Below are positions 31,936 to 40,091 of a DNA stretch of 64,000 bases, piece by piece; position 1 is the first letter of the stretch, and each line of letters starts with the position of its first letter. This DNA comes from Branchipolynoe longqiensis (taxonomy: Eukaryota; Annelida; Polychaeta; Phyllodocida; Polynoidae). Below the pieces are notes generated by a model. The model was not told the origin of the DNA, ran no database searches, and saw only the letters and a program-made list of their open reading frames with translations. The stretch spans positions 103,705,856-103,769,855 of the forward strand of contig CM059190.1 in assembly GCA_030323885.1 (NCBI GenBank), given 5' to 3'. The translations under genes and the position numbers were made by a program.

Positions 31936-32270
31936 TTGGTATTGCGAATATATTAATGTATGTAAGCACACACCAGATTGGTTGGTTGCTGGTGGTTGTC
32001 GGGAGAAAAGCCATATTATAGGGCATGTAAAAGGTTATACGAGTATAGGAAGTGGAAAATACGCTATATTTGCTGTTGAATCTGTGACTTGTTTCCTGAT
32101 ATTTGTTATTACTTGTGCTCCATATGCTGTGGGGTCTGTGCTCCGGCTCATACTGCGGTCCTGCATTGACCAATATATACTCTGAGTGTGCATGTGACTC
32201 TTGCCCCACTCGCTTAATTATTTTTTTACCGGTATGGGTATTACCGAGCCAACAGTCGAGATATATATAT
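31936..32270. other. unannotated stretch downstream of the retrotransposon block
   Basis: No gene recognised. It may include the outer 3' flank of the older retrotransposon. Confidence 0.4.
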
Positions 32271-32685
32271 GTAAGAATTGCACGGCAACACAGTATTGGT
32301 GGGTACATTATTATTTACAGGAAGTGAGAATAGTAGAGAACAGTAATGCACCTGGCTGGGCCTCAAATGACCTACCTAAAATGAATAAGAACAAAGTTTT
32401 GAAGGCAAGTGTGGAGGCTCTGGCTGCCAGGGACAGACTGAGCCAACATCAACAACAGGTGTAGGGAGGCTCCTGCCCCACCTGGTGGTTGTGCATGGCA
32501 CTATCCTGTGAGCCCCCCAGGAGCCCCTGGGTGGCAGCACCGTGCAATTCGCTTACATCCGCATATACGTTGTATATACGTGGGTGTAAGAATTGCATGG
32601 CAACACAGTATTGGTGGGTACATTATTTTTTTACAGGAAGTGAGAATAGTAGAGAACAGTAATGCACCTGGCTGGGCCTCAAATG
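32271..32685 (-). repeat. direct repeat pair, candidate split direct repeats
   Basis: 32271-32369 and 32585-32685 are about 95% identical (GTAAGAATTGCAnGGCAACA at the start, GGCTGGGCCTCAAATG at the end), separated by 215 bp of unrelated sequence. They lie immediately 3' of the older element's tyrosine recombinase remnant. Ngaro/PAT-type retrotransposons carry a B1-A2-B2 arrangement at this place. The repeats are seen; the role is inferred, and the matching A1 at the 5' end was not found in 40746-41118. Confidence 0.45.
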
Positions 32686-32738
32686 CCAAAGTCAGAGACA
32701 CACCAGACAGAAGGGAAAATTTAAAAAAAAAAGAGAGA

Positions 32739-33044
32739 TTAAATCAAGACGGAAAGAGCTGTGGCGACCTTGATGTCTGCAACGATCCGGTCGGCCAGAG
32801 GATGAGCAATGTATCTATACCAGTCACCGCGTACCTCGATCTCGTCAATGGAGGCCCCTTGTAGGGCGAGGAAGGTACACCCACCCCAGCAGAGCGAGTG
32901 GCAGGAGAACGAGGAGGCGTCTAGTCCGGCCTCTTCCGAGAAAATTTTTATGGTTGCCTGGAGGGTAACATAATCTAAAGGTCTGTAGCCCCCGTGAGCA
33001 GAGAGAATTAGGAAAGCAGGGGCATCTTGGGTTACTTTAACCGG
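32739..33044 (-). pseudogene. tyrosine recombinase C-terminal remnant (older element)
   Basis: An open frame of about 101 codons ending with TAA at 32741-32739. It reads the second half of a phage-integrase-like catalytic domain: APAFLILSAHGGYRPLDYVT, LQATIKIF, EEAGLDASSFSCHSLCWGG, then GDWYRYIAHPLADRI. The HxxR box is present as H-S-L-C: the catalytic arginine has become cysteine (TGC), and the next residue is TGG (W) where family members usually have a second arginine. Both changes are C-to-T in what would have been CGN codons, the signature of methylated-CpG decay. The W and nucleophile-region Y (GDW...Y) remain. The N-terminal core-binding domain and the first catalytic arginine are missing, since only about 20 nt separate this frame from the RNase H stop. 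Inactive. Confidence 0.65.
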
Positions 33045-33062
33045 TTAGACCTGCAAGAAGAG

Positions 33063-33806
33063 TTAGGTGCTAAATAATTGGGCACAACAGAGACGGCCGG
33101 CAGGATCGGCGCGAACAATGCGGTGCTTGCTAAGAACATCTTGCCAACTGCTCAGAGCGTCACAGATAGTGTTGTCTCCGCTCCTAATGTAAACAGACTT
33201 CACATCGAAGTTAAAGGTAACTGAAGTCCAGAAGAGCTCCTTAACCCAGCCCATGATGGTTTTATTAATGCAGCGGCCGGTGGCAAGTGCAGCACGAACC
33301 GTAATGTTGTCAGTCATGAACACAACACTTTTGTCTTGCCAAAGATGGCCCCAGCGGCAGGCAGCGGCGATGACAGCCCACATCTCCTTCTGGTTAATGT
33401 GGGTTTCGGGCCCAACCCCCATTGCATCGGCATGATGGTGGCTGACCTCAGAGGCCAGGTTGCGCTCGTTTGAGTGAAAACAGCCGACCAACCAGTCGTC
33501 CGAGTGGGTCGCTCCGAAGCCCCAATCAGAGGCGCCCCTGTAGACGGAAACGACAGCTGCGTGGGGGCCAAGAATTTTTGTGTAGCTGTTGAAAGTATCA
33601 ATGTAATCAAGCCACCACTTGAGCTCTGATCTGAATTCCTCATTAAGGCGGTACATGTAGTATGGTTTACGCAGCTGACGAATCGCATCATAGACCCTGG
33701 TAGAGAAGGAGCGGCCCCCCCGGACGACAGTAGCGCAATGGGCTAAGCGGCCACCTAACCTCTCTAGGTCTTTACGTGAGGCCTTTCGTTTGCCGAGGAA
33801 CCCTGA
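33063..33806 (-). pseudogene. reverse transcriptase thumb and RNase H (older element, 3' part)
   Basis: The minus-strand frame is open from the insertion junction (about 33806) to the stop at 33063, 247 codons. The first 50 residues (GKRKASRKDLERLGGRLAHC, FSTRVYDAIRQL) are the RT thumb/connection; from the methionine at 33656 comes the RNase H fold with its four acidic positions D44 (GASDWGFGA), E91 (NQKEMWAV), D116 (MTDNITV) and D166 (NTICDALSSW). RNase H removes the RNA strand during reverse transcription. All four catalytic acids remain, yet the protein cannot be made in one piece because the RT palm lies on the other side of a 4.9-kb insertion. Frame and reading order continue exactly from the 38768-39811 half. 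Confidence 0.8.
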
Positions 33807-34145
33807 TAGTACACATTTAAGTTTAATTCACTACACGAGACACAACACGATATATATATATTTGGAACAGATTTATTTATCTGAAACAATTAAAAAGGTA
33901 GCTCAAGGAGCAGCAAACTCGTGGTGGCGACAGTGGCCCTCGTTCATGATCGAAGCATGCACAAGTCTAGTGAAACATCATGTATAGATATATATATGTC
34001 AAACATAGGCAAATTGGCCTCTAGTCTCGGAAGACAGTATTACACTCAGTTTTATAGTTCCTTGTAGTTTCGCATCTGGAATATAAGCATAGTCTCGTAA
34101 CATATCGTAAACAGTAATCAAACGATCGGACCGCCTCGGCAGCGC

Positions 34146-35087
34146 TCAACCCAACAATCTTCCGAGCGCTGCCGGAGCAACACTGACATGAAGGGCCCTT
34201 AGGTATGCATTTACGGAGGCACTACGCCAGGTGCCAGCGGCCATTATCGTGTCAAGCGTCAAACCTTCGCCTTGACAGGCCTGAGCGGCACCTCTTCGAA
34301 GCCCATGGAGAGTAAACCCAGTGTCTCTGCCTAGCGCCATGAAGGAGGCCATAGTGAGAGCCCGTTTCAGGACCGGAAGGGACAACGGAAGACCTGACGG
34401 CAGCATGAATGCAGGAGCACTAGGGTATGCAGGTGTTATCGCGTATCTTTCCCAGGCTCTGACTGGGCAACACATGGATCGCGGGAGAGCAGGGAGCCGA
34501 AACATTATAGGCGACCCAGAGGCGGGCCGGGTTTTGGTGGATCTCAGTACTACCGTTAGGCTATTCCCGTCCACAAAAATATCCTTGTGCCTTAAGACAT
34601 GCGTCATAGTGTTTGGCTCAACAGTCGCGGGAACCAGATTCCCCTGTCTCACGAAGGTAAAGTAGCCTATTATGAGGGCTGCAATGATAACGTTAGGAGT
34701 TGGCGTTAAGCTCAGCAGGTATTCTATTATCACCTTGAATTCGGAGGGAGGGATCGGGGTAGCTCTCGTAACTGTGTGGGAGCTAGTTTTAAATATACCT
34801 GATTTATATAGTTTAATCTCAGGAGCGTCAAACGCAGTTGCGCACCCAGGGCCTGCAGCTACCCAAAGCTTTACTGAAGAAAAATAGTTCATGATAGCAC
34901 CAGGTGATTTAAGGCGGTCATTTAGGAACATGAGAAACGACAATAGCACATATACCGAGGGGTTGTGGCAATCTATAGCATGCTGCGTGCAGAAGTGTAT
35001 ATAGAGTTTGACATGGGCGGCCTTGTTCTTCCACGTGCGCGGTGCCAGGGCGAGGACATAGCTGTCCAGCAGCCTCTGATGGTGCAC
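34146..35087 (-). CDS. tyrosine recombinase (phage-integrase family) of the younger element
   Basis: 313 residues counted from a GTG at 35087, ending just before 34146. It integrates the circular DNA copy of the retrotransposon by site-specific strand exchange. The core-binding part (residues 1-100: LAPRTWKNKAAHVKLYIHFC, LLSFLMFLNDRL) is followed by the catalytic domain with R147 (FVRQGNLV), K185 (RSTKTRP), H261 and R264 (HGLRRGAAQ), W287 (GTWRS) and nucleophile Y295 (NAYLR). The full catalytic set is therefore present. No ATG starts it: the likely true N-terminus (LALSSRILDSAPSEA) lies in the frame of the upstream pol, so a one-base shift near 35066 separates the two. Either a frameshift mutation or recoding would explain this. 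It follows pol by about 55 nt. Confidence 0.85.
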   Translation of the reverse strand: MHHQRLLDSYVLALAPRTWKNKAAHVKLYIHFCTQHAIDCHNPSVYVLLSFLMFLNDRLKSPGAIMNYFSSVKLWVAAGPGCATAFDAPEIKLYKSGIFKTSSHTVTRATPIPPSEFKVIIEYLLSLTPTPNVIIAALIIGYFTFVRQGNLVPATVEPNTMTHVLRHKDIFVDGNSLTVVLRSTKTRPASGSPIMFRLPALPRSMCCPVRAWERYAITPAYPSAPAFMLPSGLPLSLPVLKRALTMASFMALGRDTGFTLHGLRRGAAQACQGEGLTLDTIMAAGTWRSASVNAYLRALHVSVAPAALGRLLG

Positions 35088-35142
35088 TATCGAGAATCCT
35101 GGAAGATAGAGCCAAAAAATTACTATCTTCCGAATCTAACTA

Positions 35143-37878
35143 TCATAGTTTGCATTTCAAAATGTTAAGGGATATCAATGGACTAATTTCTTGCAGGCCT
35201 CGAGTTTTACACATATTCATGGCTGACAGTCTACGGGTTTTATCATGTGGGGCCCTGCTGAGAGCGTCTGCAAACACGAGCTCTTTACCTGGCTTATGTA
35301 CGATGACAAGTTCGCAATTTCTAGAAGCTGCGATCAACCATAGTTGTCTCGCACATGCGCAGAGAATTTTATCTTTACCACGCCCCGAGTCTAGAACTTG
35401 TTGTGAGGCAATATTGTCGGTATTAACAACTATGGTGAATTCATGTGGGTTCGAAGGGAGCAGATTAGTCACAGCATGTACGAGATTAAGTGCCTCAAGT
35501 TGTGTAATTAGTAGGCTTTGTTCACATAATTCCGAATCGTATTCAACGCTGAAGTAGTGCGTGGGGGAGAAGGCCCCACCCGCCTTCAGTGTTGAGTCGC
35601 ACTCAATAACCCATTCCTCTCTCGGGGCAGAAGGTAATAGCTGTACACCGTTATAAGTGTTCGCGAAAATTTTAAACCACTCAAGGTCTTTTAACAATTC
35701 TTTATCGAAAACATGTTGACCGACATATGGTGACGCTCTAAGCGCGGCCAGAACTCTATTTGTAAATCTAACCGCTGGCTGAATACATTTTGATAGGTGG
35801 TGTAGTTTGCCTGCTAGACTCTGTAACTGCTTCCTTGATGCTGTAACCTTTCCTTCCCATAGTAGGCATTCTTCTAATACTTCATTTACTTTTTGTTCAG
35901 GCAACGTGACAGTCATAGCCACAGAATCAACCAGAAAACCTAACCAAGAGATTGAAGTGACTGGGGGTGTGCATTTTTCCACGGCCAAGTCCAAACCTAA
36001 ATCGGCTGATAACATATTAAAGTAGTAAAATGCGTCGCGTGCTTTTTGTTCTGTTGCCTCTACGCCTATGAAGTCATCTAAATAACATAATGAGAAGAAA
36101 CCTGCTCGTCTGAGTAACCATACTACGGCTCTAGTAGTGCGCGCGCAAGCAAGGGCTGAAGTTCTACAGCCGAACGGTGGCGCAATATCTATATAAATAT
36201 TGCCGTTAAGGGCAATTCCTAATAACGGGACAGAAAGGGGACATACTCTGAGTTGGCGGTATGCTCTGGCTAAATCGCCTCCCCACATCCAGGCACTGGG
36301 ACCAATCTTAATTAATCTATCGGATAATGTCGATACTGAGGGTAGGCAGAAATTAAATGGGCGCCCTAAATAGAAACCTCTGACAATTCCTGCATTAACA
36401 CTCTTCCCTTTCGGGAAGCTAAGATCAATTATTATTCTTTTGTCCGTCGAGCCCTTCTTAGGTCTGGTCATCATCGGACTGACCTGACACCAAGGTGAAA
36501 ATGGAGGGGAGGAGAAAGGGCCTAGGAGCGCCCCGTGGTGGAGCTCGGTGGTGATAAATTTCGTAATATGCATATCCGCATTTGCTGACTTCGCATGATT
36601 CCTAAGAGTTGGCACTGGGATCTGCTTTGATGTGTAATCAAGGGGCCAACCAAATTCTAAATGCTCAACTAGCAGGACATCAGGATAATCTAGCAGAACC
36701 GCTCGCCATCGAGGAATGTTGAGACCAGACGGGACCGAGATTTTTGCCCCCATAAAATTCGGTAACCCAGTGATACATACTTTATCAAATATGTCACGAT
36801 ATATACCATGGCCGAACCATGGTTGGTCTACCGAAATTGGCCAGAAATCTAATAGTGTATCCTGATATTGTAGGGGGGAGGGCGGAGGGACAAAATTTGA
36901 CCTAGTGGGGACTAGCGAGGTCAGTTCAACTTCTAATGGATCATCGAACCAGTCAAAGGTTGGCATATCTAAGTCGGTTATCTCATTACTTACAGCGGTT
37001 GTTTGAAGTGCGCTTATCTGTACATTGGAAATGGAGTTATTATTATCAACAATTATTGGCAAATCAGCGACAATTTTAGGTATAGCAGCATTATCTTTTC
37101 TTTCAAGTTCACTATCAGATACTGGGTGGGAGTCAGGGTTATACTGAGCAGGCAAGGTCGGGTCGTAATTGTGATTGACGTTCTTATCAGCGGTTGATAT
37201 AGGCAAGGCGGTAACAAGGTCAGGAGTGCTAAGAGCGTGCGAAACATGTTTAACAGTTGTAAAGTCAGGTTCATTATGAACTACAATGAGCTTATCATTC
37301 ACCACCGAAATTGAACTCACATCGTTATTGTTAGCTGCAGTCTCAGATGATTTCTTGTCTAAGAAACGCCTCTTTTTTAGACAATCCTGCTCACGATGAA
37401 ATAATATGCGCTTAAACCTGTACGCGCACCATGCGCATATGTGCGGGGAACGATCAGGGAGGGTGCCGTGTGTTGCAGTAAATCCACAGTCTTTACCCCA
37501 ATTCCACAGATAACAGGGCTTCCCTTCTGACTCCCTAGTGTAGTCTTCCCTCTGAGTACCAGGAGACGGGTTAATACCAGTTGAGGCTGCCGTAGTGGCA
37601 GGCACCTGGGCAGGGCGCTGTGTCGTTGCAGGAGCAGGACGAGGGTAGGCAAACTGAGACGAGGCAGCCCTAGACTGAAGCGTCCTGACCGCTTCAGTAC
37701 AGATGTCGCGCTGGACATCCTTAATCGCGGCAGGATCCGCCCAACCGTCCCTAAGCCGACCATCCCCTATCATGGCAAATACTCGTTCCGACCACCGTCG
37801 GCAGGTCGACCAGTCCCATGTTATGGCCATTAACGCAAGGTCTTTTTCGTGCTGCAAAACCGCCGGTATAGAAACCAC
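35143..37878 (-). CDS. gag C-terminal/reverse transcriptase/RNase H polyprotein (younger element)
   Basis: 911 residues from a GTG at 37878; the same frame is open upstream to 38064, so the true start is not fixed. It copies element RNA into DNA. In order: gag-like segment (1-80), a Cys/His cluster at about 122-166 (PCYLWNWGKDC, H146ICAWC, C166) that may be a zinc knuckle, an Asp/Asn-rich linker (180-330), RT fingers and palm (440-650) with motif A D535 (GGDLARAY) and the catalytic box YLDDF at 599-603, thumb (670-740), and RNase H with D761 (ECDST), E795 (QLEALN), D821 (NTDN) and D871 (FADALSR). All catalytic acids are kept and there is no internal stop, so this copy is young or only recently silenced. 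It ends in TGA followed at once by TAG in frame. Confidence 0.9.
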   Translation of the reverse strand: MVSIPAVLQHEKDLALMAITWDWSTCRRWSERVFAMIGDGRLRDGWADPAAIKDVQRDICTEAVRTLQSRAASSQFAYPRPAPATTQRPAQVPATTAASTGINPSPGTQREDYTRESEGKPCYLWNWGKDCGFTATHGTLPDRSPHICAWCAYRFKRILFHREQDCLKKRRFLDKKSSETAANNNDVSSISVVNDKLIVVHNEPDFTTVKHVSHALSTPDLVTALPISTADKNVNHNYDPTLPAQYNPDSHPVSDSELERKDNAAIPKIVADLPIIVDNNNSISNVQISALQTTAVSNEITDLDMPTFDWFDDPLEVELTSLVPTRSNFVPPPSPLQYQDTLLDFWPISVDQPWFGHGIYRDIFDKVCITGLPNFMGAKISVPSGLNIPRWRAVLLDYPDVLLVEHLEFGWPLDYTSKQIPVPTLRNHAKSANADMHITKFITTELHHGALLGPFSSPPFSPWCQVSPMMTRPKKGSTDKRIIIDLSFPKGKSVNAGIVRGFYLGRPFNFCLPSVSTLSDRLIKIGPSAWMWGGDLARAYRQLRVCPLSVPLLGIALNGNIYIDIAPPFGCRTSALACARTTRAVVWLLRRAGFFSLCYLDDFIGVEATEQKARDAFYYFNMLSADLGLDLAVEKCTPPVTSISWLGFLVDSVAMTVTLPEQKVNEVLEECLLWEGKVTASRKQLQSLAGKLHHLSKCIQPAVRFTNRVLAALRASPYVGQHVFDKELLKDLEWFKIFANTYNGVQLLPSAPREEWVIECDSTLKAGGAFSPTHYFSVEYDSELCEQSLLITQLEALNLVHAVTNLLPSNPHEFTIVVNTDNIASQQVLDSGRGKDKILCACARQLWLIAASRNCELVIVHKPGKELVFADALSRAPHDKTRRLSAMNMCKTRGLQEISPLISLNILKCKL

Positions 37879-38675
37879 CGGAAAGTCAGGTTGTTCAGTG
37901 AGGAGACGAATGGCAAAGAAATATTCCGCCCACGTAGCCTCCCCCAGAGCGATTTTCTTACACGCATCCCCCTTGTAATTAAATGATGGGGAAAACAGTT
38001 CGTACCTGGAGGCCTTTGTAATGCTTGGACGTTGTCCATCAGGAAATCGGCCGCCACGGGCAGCCTAGGTTGCGGCATCTGGAAGACAGGAGGGGCCATA
38101 GAAGACTGAGGGAAGTAACCACCAGGTACTTGAGCGGAGTGAGGAAACGAAGGTCCTTGACCTGGACGGACGGGTGGCCAGCCTCTCCCATACGGAGACT
38201 GAGATGGCACCCGCTGTTGATCATGGGAAGGGTGCGGCTGTGAACTCCCCGTGACATCAGGAGCATGCGGATTCCACGCAGACGAACCGTCTGTAGCCCT
38301 AGAATCAGAAGGCGGATGCCTCCCAGGAGCCCTTCTAGTAGCCGAGCGACTCTGACGAGGAGATTGAGATCTCGGACTTAAGTGGTCAGCAGTAGTTGCA
38401 GGTGACGACGGCCGAGACACGGCCGGGGCAACCGGAGCAGCCGCCAATCGCTCCAGAGCTTCAAGTCGCGCCAACACAGCCCTGGATACACTGCCAGCAG
38501 AGGAGGGGGAAGGAGAAGACCCTCCAGCTGACGAAGAGACTGGAAGAACCGGAGACCGAACAGAGGCCTGCCGAGGAAGAACCGGACGACGAGGTAGCGA
38601 ACCCGTAGCAGGACGACCACGGCGTTTCCGTATAGGCGGCATTGTAGGTAGCAACACGGAGAGTTTTTTCCCCAC
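37830..38675 (-). CDS. gag-like ORF1 (younger element)
   Basis: 281 codons, ATG at 38675 (MGKKLSVLLPTM; a second ATG 11 codons on begins MPPIRKRRGRP). The N-terminal 25 residues are basic (RKRRGRPATGSLPRR); most of the rest is Pro/Ser/Arg-rich and low complexity, with a short helix (AVLARLEALERLAAAP, about 66-81). The last 60 residues (from about 38010) look like out-of-frame translation, because the conserved-looking capsid segment (YELFSPSFNYKGDACKK, ATWAEYFFAIRLL) is in the pol frame, which overlaps by up to 235 nt and is offset by one base. So gag and pol are joined either by frameshifting or were one frame before an indel. Confidence 0.65.
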   Translation of the reverse strand: MGKKLSVLLPTMPPIRKRRGRPATGSLPRRPVLPRQASVRSPVLPVSSSAGGSSPSPSSAGSVSRAVLARLEALERLAAAPVAPAVSRPSSPATTADHLSPRSQSPRQSRSATRRAPGRHPPSDSRATDGSSAWNPHAPDVTGSSQPHPSHDQQRVPSQSPYGRGWPPVRPGQGPSFPHSAQVPGGYFPQSSMAPPVFQMPQPRLPVAADFLMDNVQALQRPPGTNCFPHHLITRGMRVRKSLWGRLRGRNISLPFVSSLNNLTFRWFLYRRFCSTKKTLR

Positions 38676-38758
38676 GTCTTACTCCAGTGGCGGGCGGCGG
38701 ACTATGACACGCGTGCTAGCGACTGATACGCCGCCCTGGTGTCTCGTGAGTGAATTAG

Positions 38759-38778
38759 GGATGTTAGCTAGCCAACAT
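38759..38778. repeat. palindrome at the insertion junction
   Basis: ATGTTAGCTAGCCAACAT (38761-38778) is an almost perfect palindrome that straddles the border between older RT codons and the younger element's right end. Confidence 0.6.
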
Positions 38779-39811
38779 CACCAATGATCTTATCTCGGGG
38801 AAGGCGGAGCTGGAGAAGGACACTGTCAACTTCGATACCGAGAAATCTTGCACACTGGGCAGGCGCGCGGAGTTTGGGGTAGCTTAAGTAGAACCCCATC
38901 CTACGAAAGACGGCAGCAATTTTTTGCTGATTTATTGCGCAATCCTCGAACGAGGAGCCTAGAACGGCGAAGTCGTCCAGGTAGTTCACACATCTGGTGA
39001 CTCCGTCGCGCCTGCCACAGCGAGCAACGAAATCCGATATGCGGTTGAAAATGTAGGGACTAGAGGAGAGCCCCATACATAGTCGGATTTCTGGCCCACC
39101 CCCAGTGCCGAAATCCCACCTGATAGCCTGGAAAGGACGGTCAGTGGGATGGATGTTGATGGCCCTATAGGCATCCTTAATGTCTATAGTGGCTATGAAG
39201 TCTCTGCAAAGGAGCTGGTCAACTAAGTCGCCAACGCCTAGGTAGCAAAAGGAATGCGACACCTTGTCGACAAAACTGTTCACCGAGCGGTCGCTGGGCT
39301 TACTGCAGTCGACAATGGTGCGCATTCCATCGCCACCTGACTTAGGGACAGCAAAGACATTGTGGGTGCAGATAGGGGGTGAGTCAGCCCGACTAATATA
39401 ACCACAGCTGAGCTCAGAGTTGAGCTTCCAATTGATAACATTTTTGTCGGCACTATCCCGGGTAGGCCGAGAGGGGGCCGAGTAGCTGGCGGTGCAACTG
39501 GGGTTGATGACTTTGAATCCAAAGAGGGAGCCATGCAGTATGAACTCCCAGTCATCAATGACAGAACCGCGAAAGAAGCATTCGCATATGACGCGACAGG
39601 GTTTAAATTGAGCCCTGCTGGGGCCTATGTAATGCACACATGTACAGGTGGCATTCTTACAGGCAAGGGAAACAGTTAACACAGTGGGTTTGCCAGAAGA
39701 GCCAAGTTTATCAAAAGCAGTTACGTAGATACTACCCTCCACCCAGGACAATGTTAGCCAACTGCAGGCAATTAGAGGGCAGTGCGGCATACCGCCAATA
39801 GGGCACGTCAA
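38768..39811 (-). pseudogene. reverse transcriptase fingers and palm (older element, 5' part)
   Basis: 347 codons from 39811, cut off at 38768 where the younger element begins. RT motifs: FAVPKSGGDGMRTIVDCSKP (153-172), motif A D210 (ATIDIKDAYRAI), the QAIRWDFGTG/LCMGLSSSPYIF region (227-255), the catalytic box YLDDF at 277-281, and FLGIEVDSV (323-331). The catalytic aspartates are intact. The N-terminal ~100 residues (CKNATCTCVHYIGP, cysteine-rich) may belong to a gag/RT linker. The remainder of the domain, thumb and RNase H, is found in frame at 33806-33063. The break makes it non-functional. Confidence 0.85.
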
Positions 39812-40055
39812 TGTTCACATTACAATGGGCGGCCAAATCGAGGGGGCCAACAGATTTAAGTAAATGGTCGTGAACTACATCACGAGGAACAGGTTCATAT
39901 GGGGGAACGTGTTCAAGCACAGGGCCCGAGGTCACATACACGGGAGAAATTAATGGCAGGTTGTCGGAAATGGTAACCGGCGTCGGGGAGGCAGCACAAT
40001 CTGCCAGAACACTAGGATCTAACCCAACAATGGTATGACGATCCCCTGAACACAA
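39732..40055 (-). CDS. intervening open frame between gag and RT (older element)
   Basis: 107 codons in the same frame as the upstream gag, after the gag TAG at 40092-40094. The composition is ordinary protein (LADCAASPTPVTISDNLPL, DHLLKSVGPLDLAAHCNVN), not repeat-derived. It ends in a tag inside GGTGGAGGGTAG where the RT frame, shifted by one base, takes over (overlap 39811-39732). It may be the C-terminal part of a longer gag or gag-pol linker separated by a stop and a frameshift. No domain recognised. Confidence 0.45.
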   Translation of the reverse strand: MCSGDRHTIVGLDPSVLADCAASPTPVTISDNLPLISPVYVTSGPVLEHVPPYEPVPRDVVHDHLLKSVGPLDLAAHCNVNIDVPYWRYAALPSNCLQLANIVLGGG

Positions 40056-40091
40056 TTTCAGGACGCGCCGCGCCGGACCGCCGACAAACCC

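Larger units (their letters stand above)
33822..38758 (-). mobile_element. younger DIRS-order retrotransposon, nested insertion
   Basis: About 4.94 kb, minus strand, inserted in the older element's RT. The ends are short inverted repeats: TAATTCACTACACGAGACAC at 33824 and the inverse of GTGTCTCGTGAGTGAATTA at 38739-38757. Inside are gag (38675-37830), gag/RT/RNase H (frame open 38064-35143) and a tyrosine recombinase (35087-34146). Inverted termini point to DIRS proper, while gag-RT-RH-YR without methyltransferase resembles Ngaro; the sub-class is unresolved. No target duplication is evident, as expected for recombinase-driven insertion. Confidence 0.75.

Noticed and set aside
31838..32464. 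Frames of 115 and 87 codons near the direct repeats
   Set aside because: They arise from an S1 SINE and from the repeated 100-bp unit; the two copies do not keep the same frame context.
34321..34665. Plus-strand frames across 33.2-38.6 kb
   Set aside because: Shadows of the minus-strand retrotransposon genes.
35143..37878. Retrovirus or Ty3-type element
   Set aside because: No protease-integrase order or LTR pair; a tyrosine recombinase follows RNase H instead.
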